DNA from: JBKQHQ01 sp052148715
GTDB lineage: Bacteria; Pseudomonadota; Alphaproteobacteria; Rhizobiales; Xanthobacteraceae
Direction: 5' to 3'
DNA: 5,689 nucleotides
NCBI GenBank assembly: GCA_052148715.1
Contig: JBKQHQ010000139.1
Span: 1-5,689 of the forward strand
Position 1 is the first letter of the stretch. Every line of letters starts with the position of its first letter. Below, one piece after another: positions 5,097-5,689 of this stretch. The notes beneath the pieces were generated by a model that saw nothing but the letters and a program-made list of their open reading frames with translations, ran no database searches and was not told where the DNA came from. The position numbers and the translations under genes are program-made.

Positions 5097-5689
5097 CGGG
5101 GCCTGTTCAAGGCCGAGGGCCGGATGCGCAGCTGCCTCGCCGCCATTCCGACTTACGATCGTGCGGCCTGGCAGCTCCGACATTTAAGGTCGCGCCACCC
5201 GCGGAACGTAGCTCTCCGGGTCCGGCGCCCGGATCATGACCTTCCACCACAATCCGTAGCCGCAACGGCGAGTATTTGCCCGCCGAAATTTGGGGAAGGA
5301 TTACACACCTCAATACCGAGTTCTGTGACCTAATTCAGGGTGCTCTGGGGTGACCGAGAATGTCGAAGCTTTCGTAAAGTTGACCGCTGAAAGTCGGGTG
5401 GTCGCGAAGCACCAGCCGAGCGGGTTCTCAAATGCGCCGCACTCAAAGCTGCCGCCGCAACTTGGCAGCTTGGCGAAGTTCGCTGCTAGGCCGCCGCGCC
5501 TCGTCCTGTGAGCCGCGCGGCACGCGTTGCTTGGCTGCCGTTATCGAAGGCGGCGGACTAGCCGACGGCTCGGTCGTCCTGACCGATACGGCAACCCCGC
5601 TTAAGTTAAGCCCGCATAGCCCATACACAGCTGATGGGACACCGTACCCAACAACTGCCGACGCAATACGCCCAACAGCAACCCGGTCT
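5097..5689. other. Stretch without a recognisable gene, to the window end
   Basis: No frame gives a product I recognise. The plus-strand frame at 5124-5333 and the minus-strand frames at 5107-5313 and 5443-5628 are Arg/Pro/Ser-rich and lack a good start context. A plus-strand frame from ATG 5432 stays open for 86 codons to the edge and contains AVIEGGGLADGSVVLTDTAT, which is mildly protein-like. It has no clear ribosome binding site and overlaps another 53-codon frame (GTG 5350 to TGA 5511), so I do not call it a gene. CCGGG (5218-5222) can pair with CCCGG (5230-5234) as a small hairpin without a T-run. Confidence 0.35.

Noticed and set aside
5432..5689. 86-codon frame open to the window edge
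   Set aside because: There is no clear ribosome binding site, it overlaps another frame, and I recognise no family. It might be real but cannot be supported from this window.
1..5689. CRISPR array, insertion sequence ends or transposase, integrase, toxin-antitoxin pair, riboswitch
   Set aside because: I looked for regularly spaced direct repeats, terminal inverted repeats flanking a transposase frame, and known protein motifs of these systems, and saw none. The only tandem repeat is inside the receptor gene.

Overview
The window looks like chromosomal DNA of an alphaproteobacterium of the Bradyrhizobium / Nitrobacteraceae group. This rests on moderate GC with GC-rich third positions, several small hypothetical proteins that resemble families I know mainly from that group, and the style of the periplasmic binding proteins. 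The assignment comes from recall, not from a search.

Layout. (1) 1-126: a terminator-like hairpin from an upstream unit, then an intact tRNA-Lys(UUU) with encoded CCA. (2) 127-901: small genes. These are a 50-residue exported or membrane peptide with two Cys and a His pair (373-525), a 64-residue hypothetical protein (603-797), and an overlapping gene that keeps only the N-terminal part of its family and then stops (782-901). (3) 902-1550: mostly non-coding, AT-richer sequence. It holds a hairpin, an orphan TetR-operator-like palindrome next to a TTGACA box, a doubtful 40-codon ORF, and a plausible promoter (1445-1472). (4) 1597-4993: the core of the window, two co-directional genes 52 bases apart. 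The first encodes a single-pass membrane protein with an N-terminal coiled coil and a C-terminal Sel1/TPR-like domain predicted to be periplasmic. The second encodes a 776-residue exported protein that joins two complete solute-binding modules: a LivJ-type ABC receptor (type I fold) and a TAXI-type TRAP receptor (type II fold). It ends in a short tandem repeat. (5) 4994-5689: no convincing gene, several hairpins, and one frame open to the window edge.

How the genes may work together. The promoter-like site, the spacing and the shared strand suggest that the membrane Sel1/TPR protein and the double receptor are co-transcribed. Both would place their functional domains in the periplasm. No ABC permease, ATPase or TRAP membrane subunit lies in the window, so the pair may work as a sensing or scaffolding unit, or may lend ligand to transporters encoded elsewhere. 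That role is inference. The domain fusion and the gene order are visible directly.
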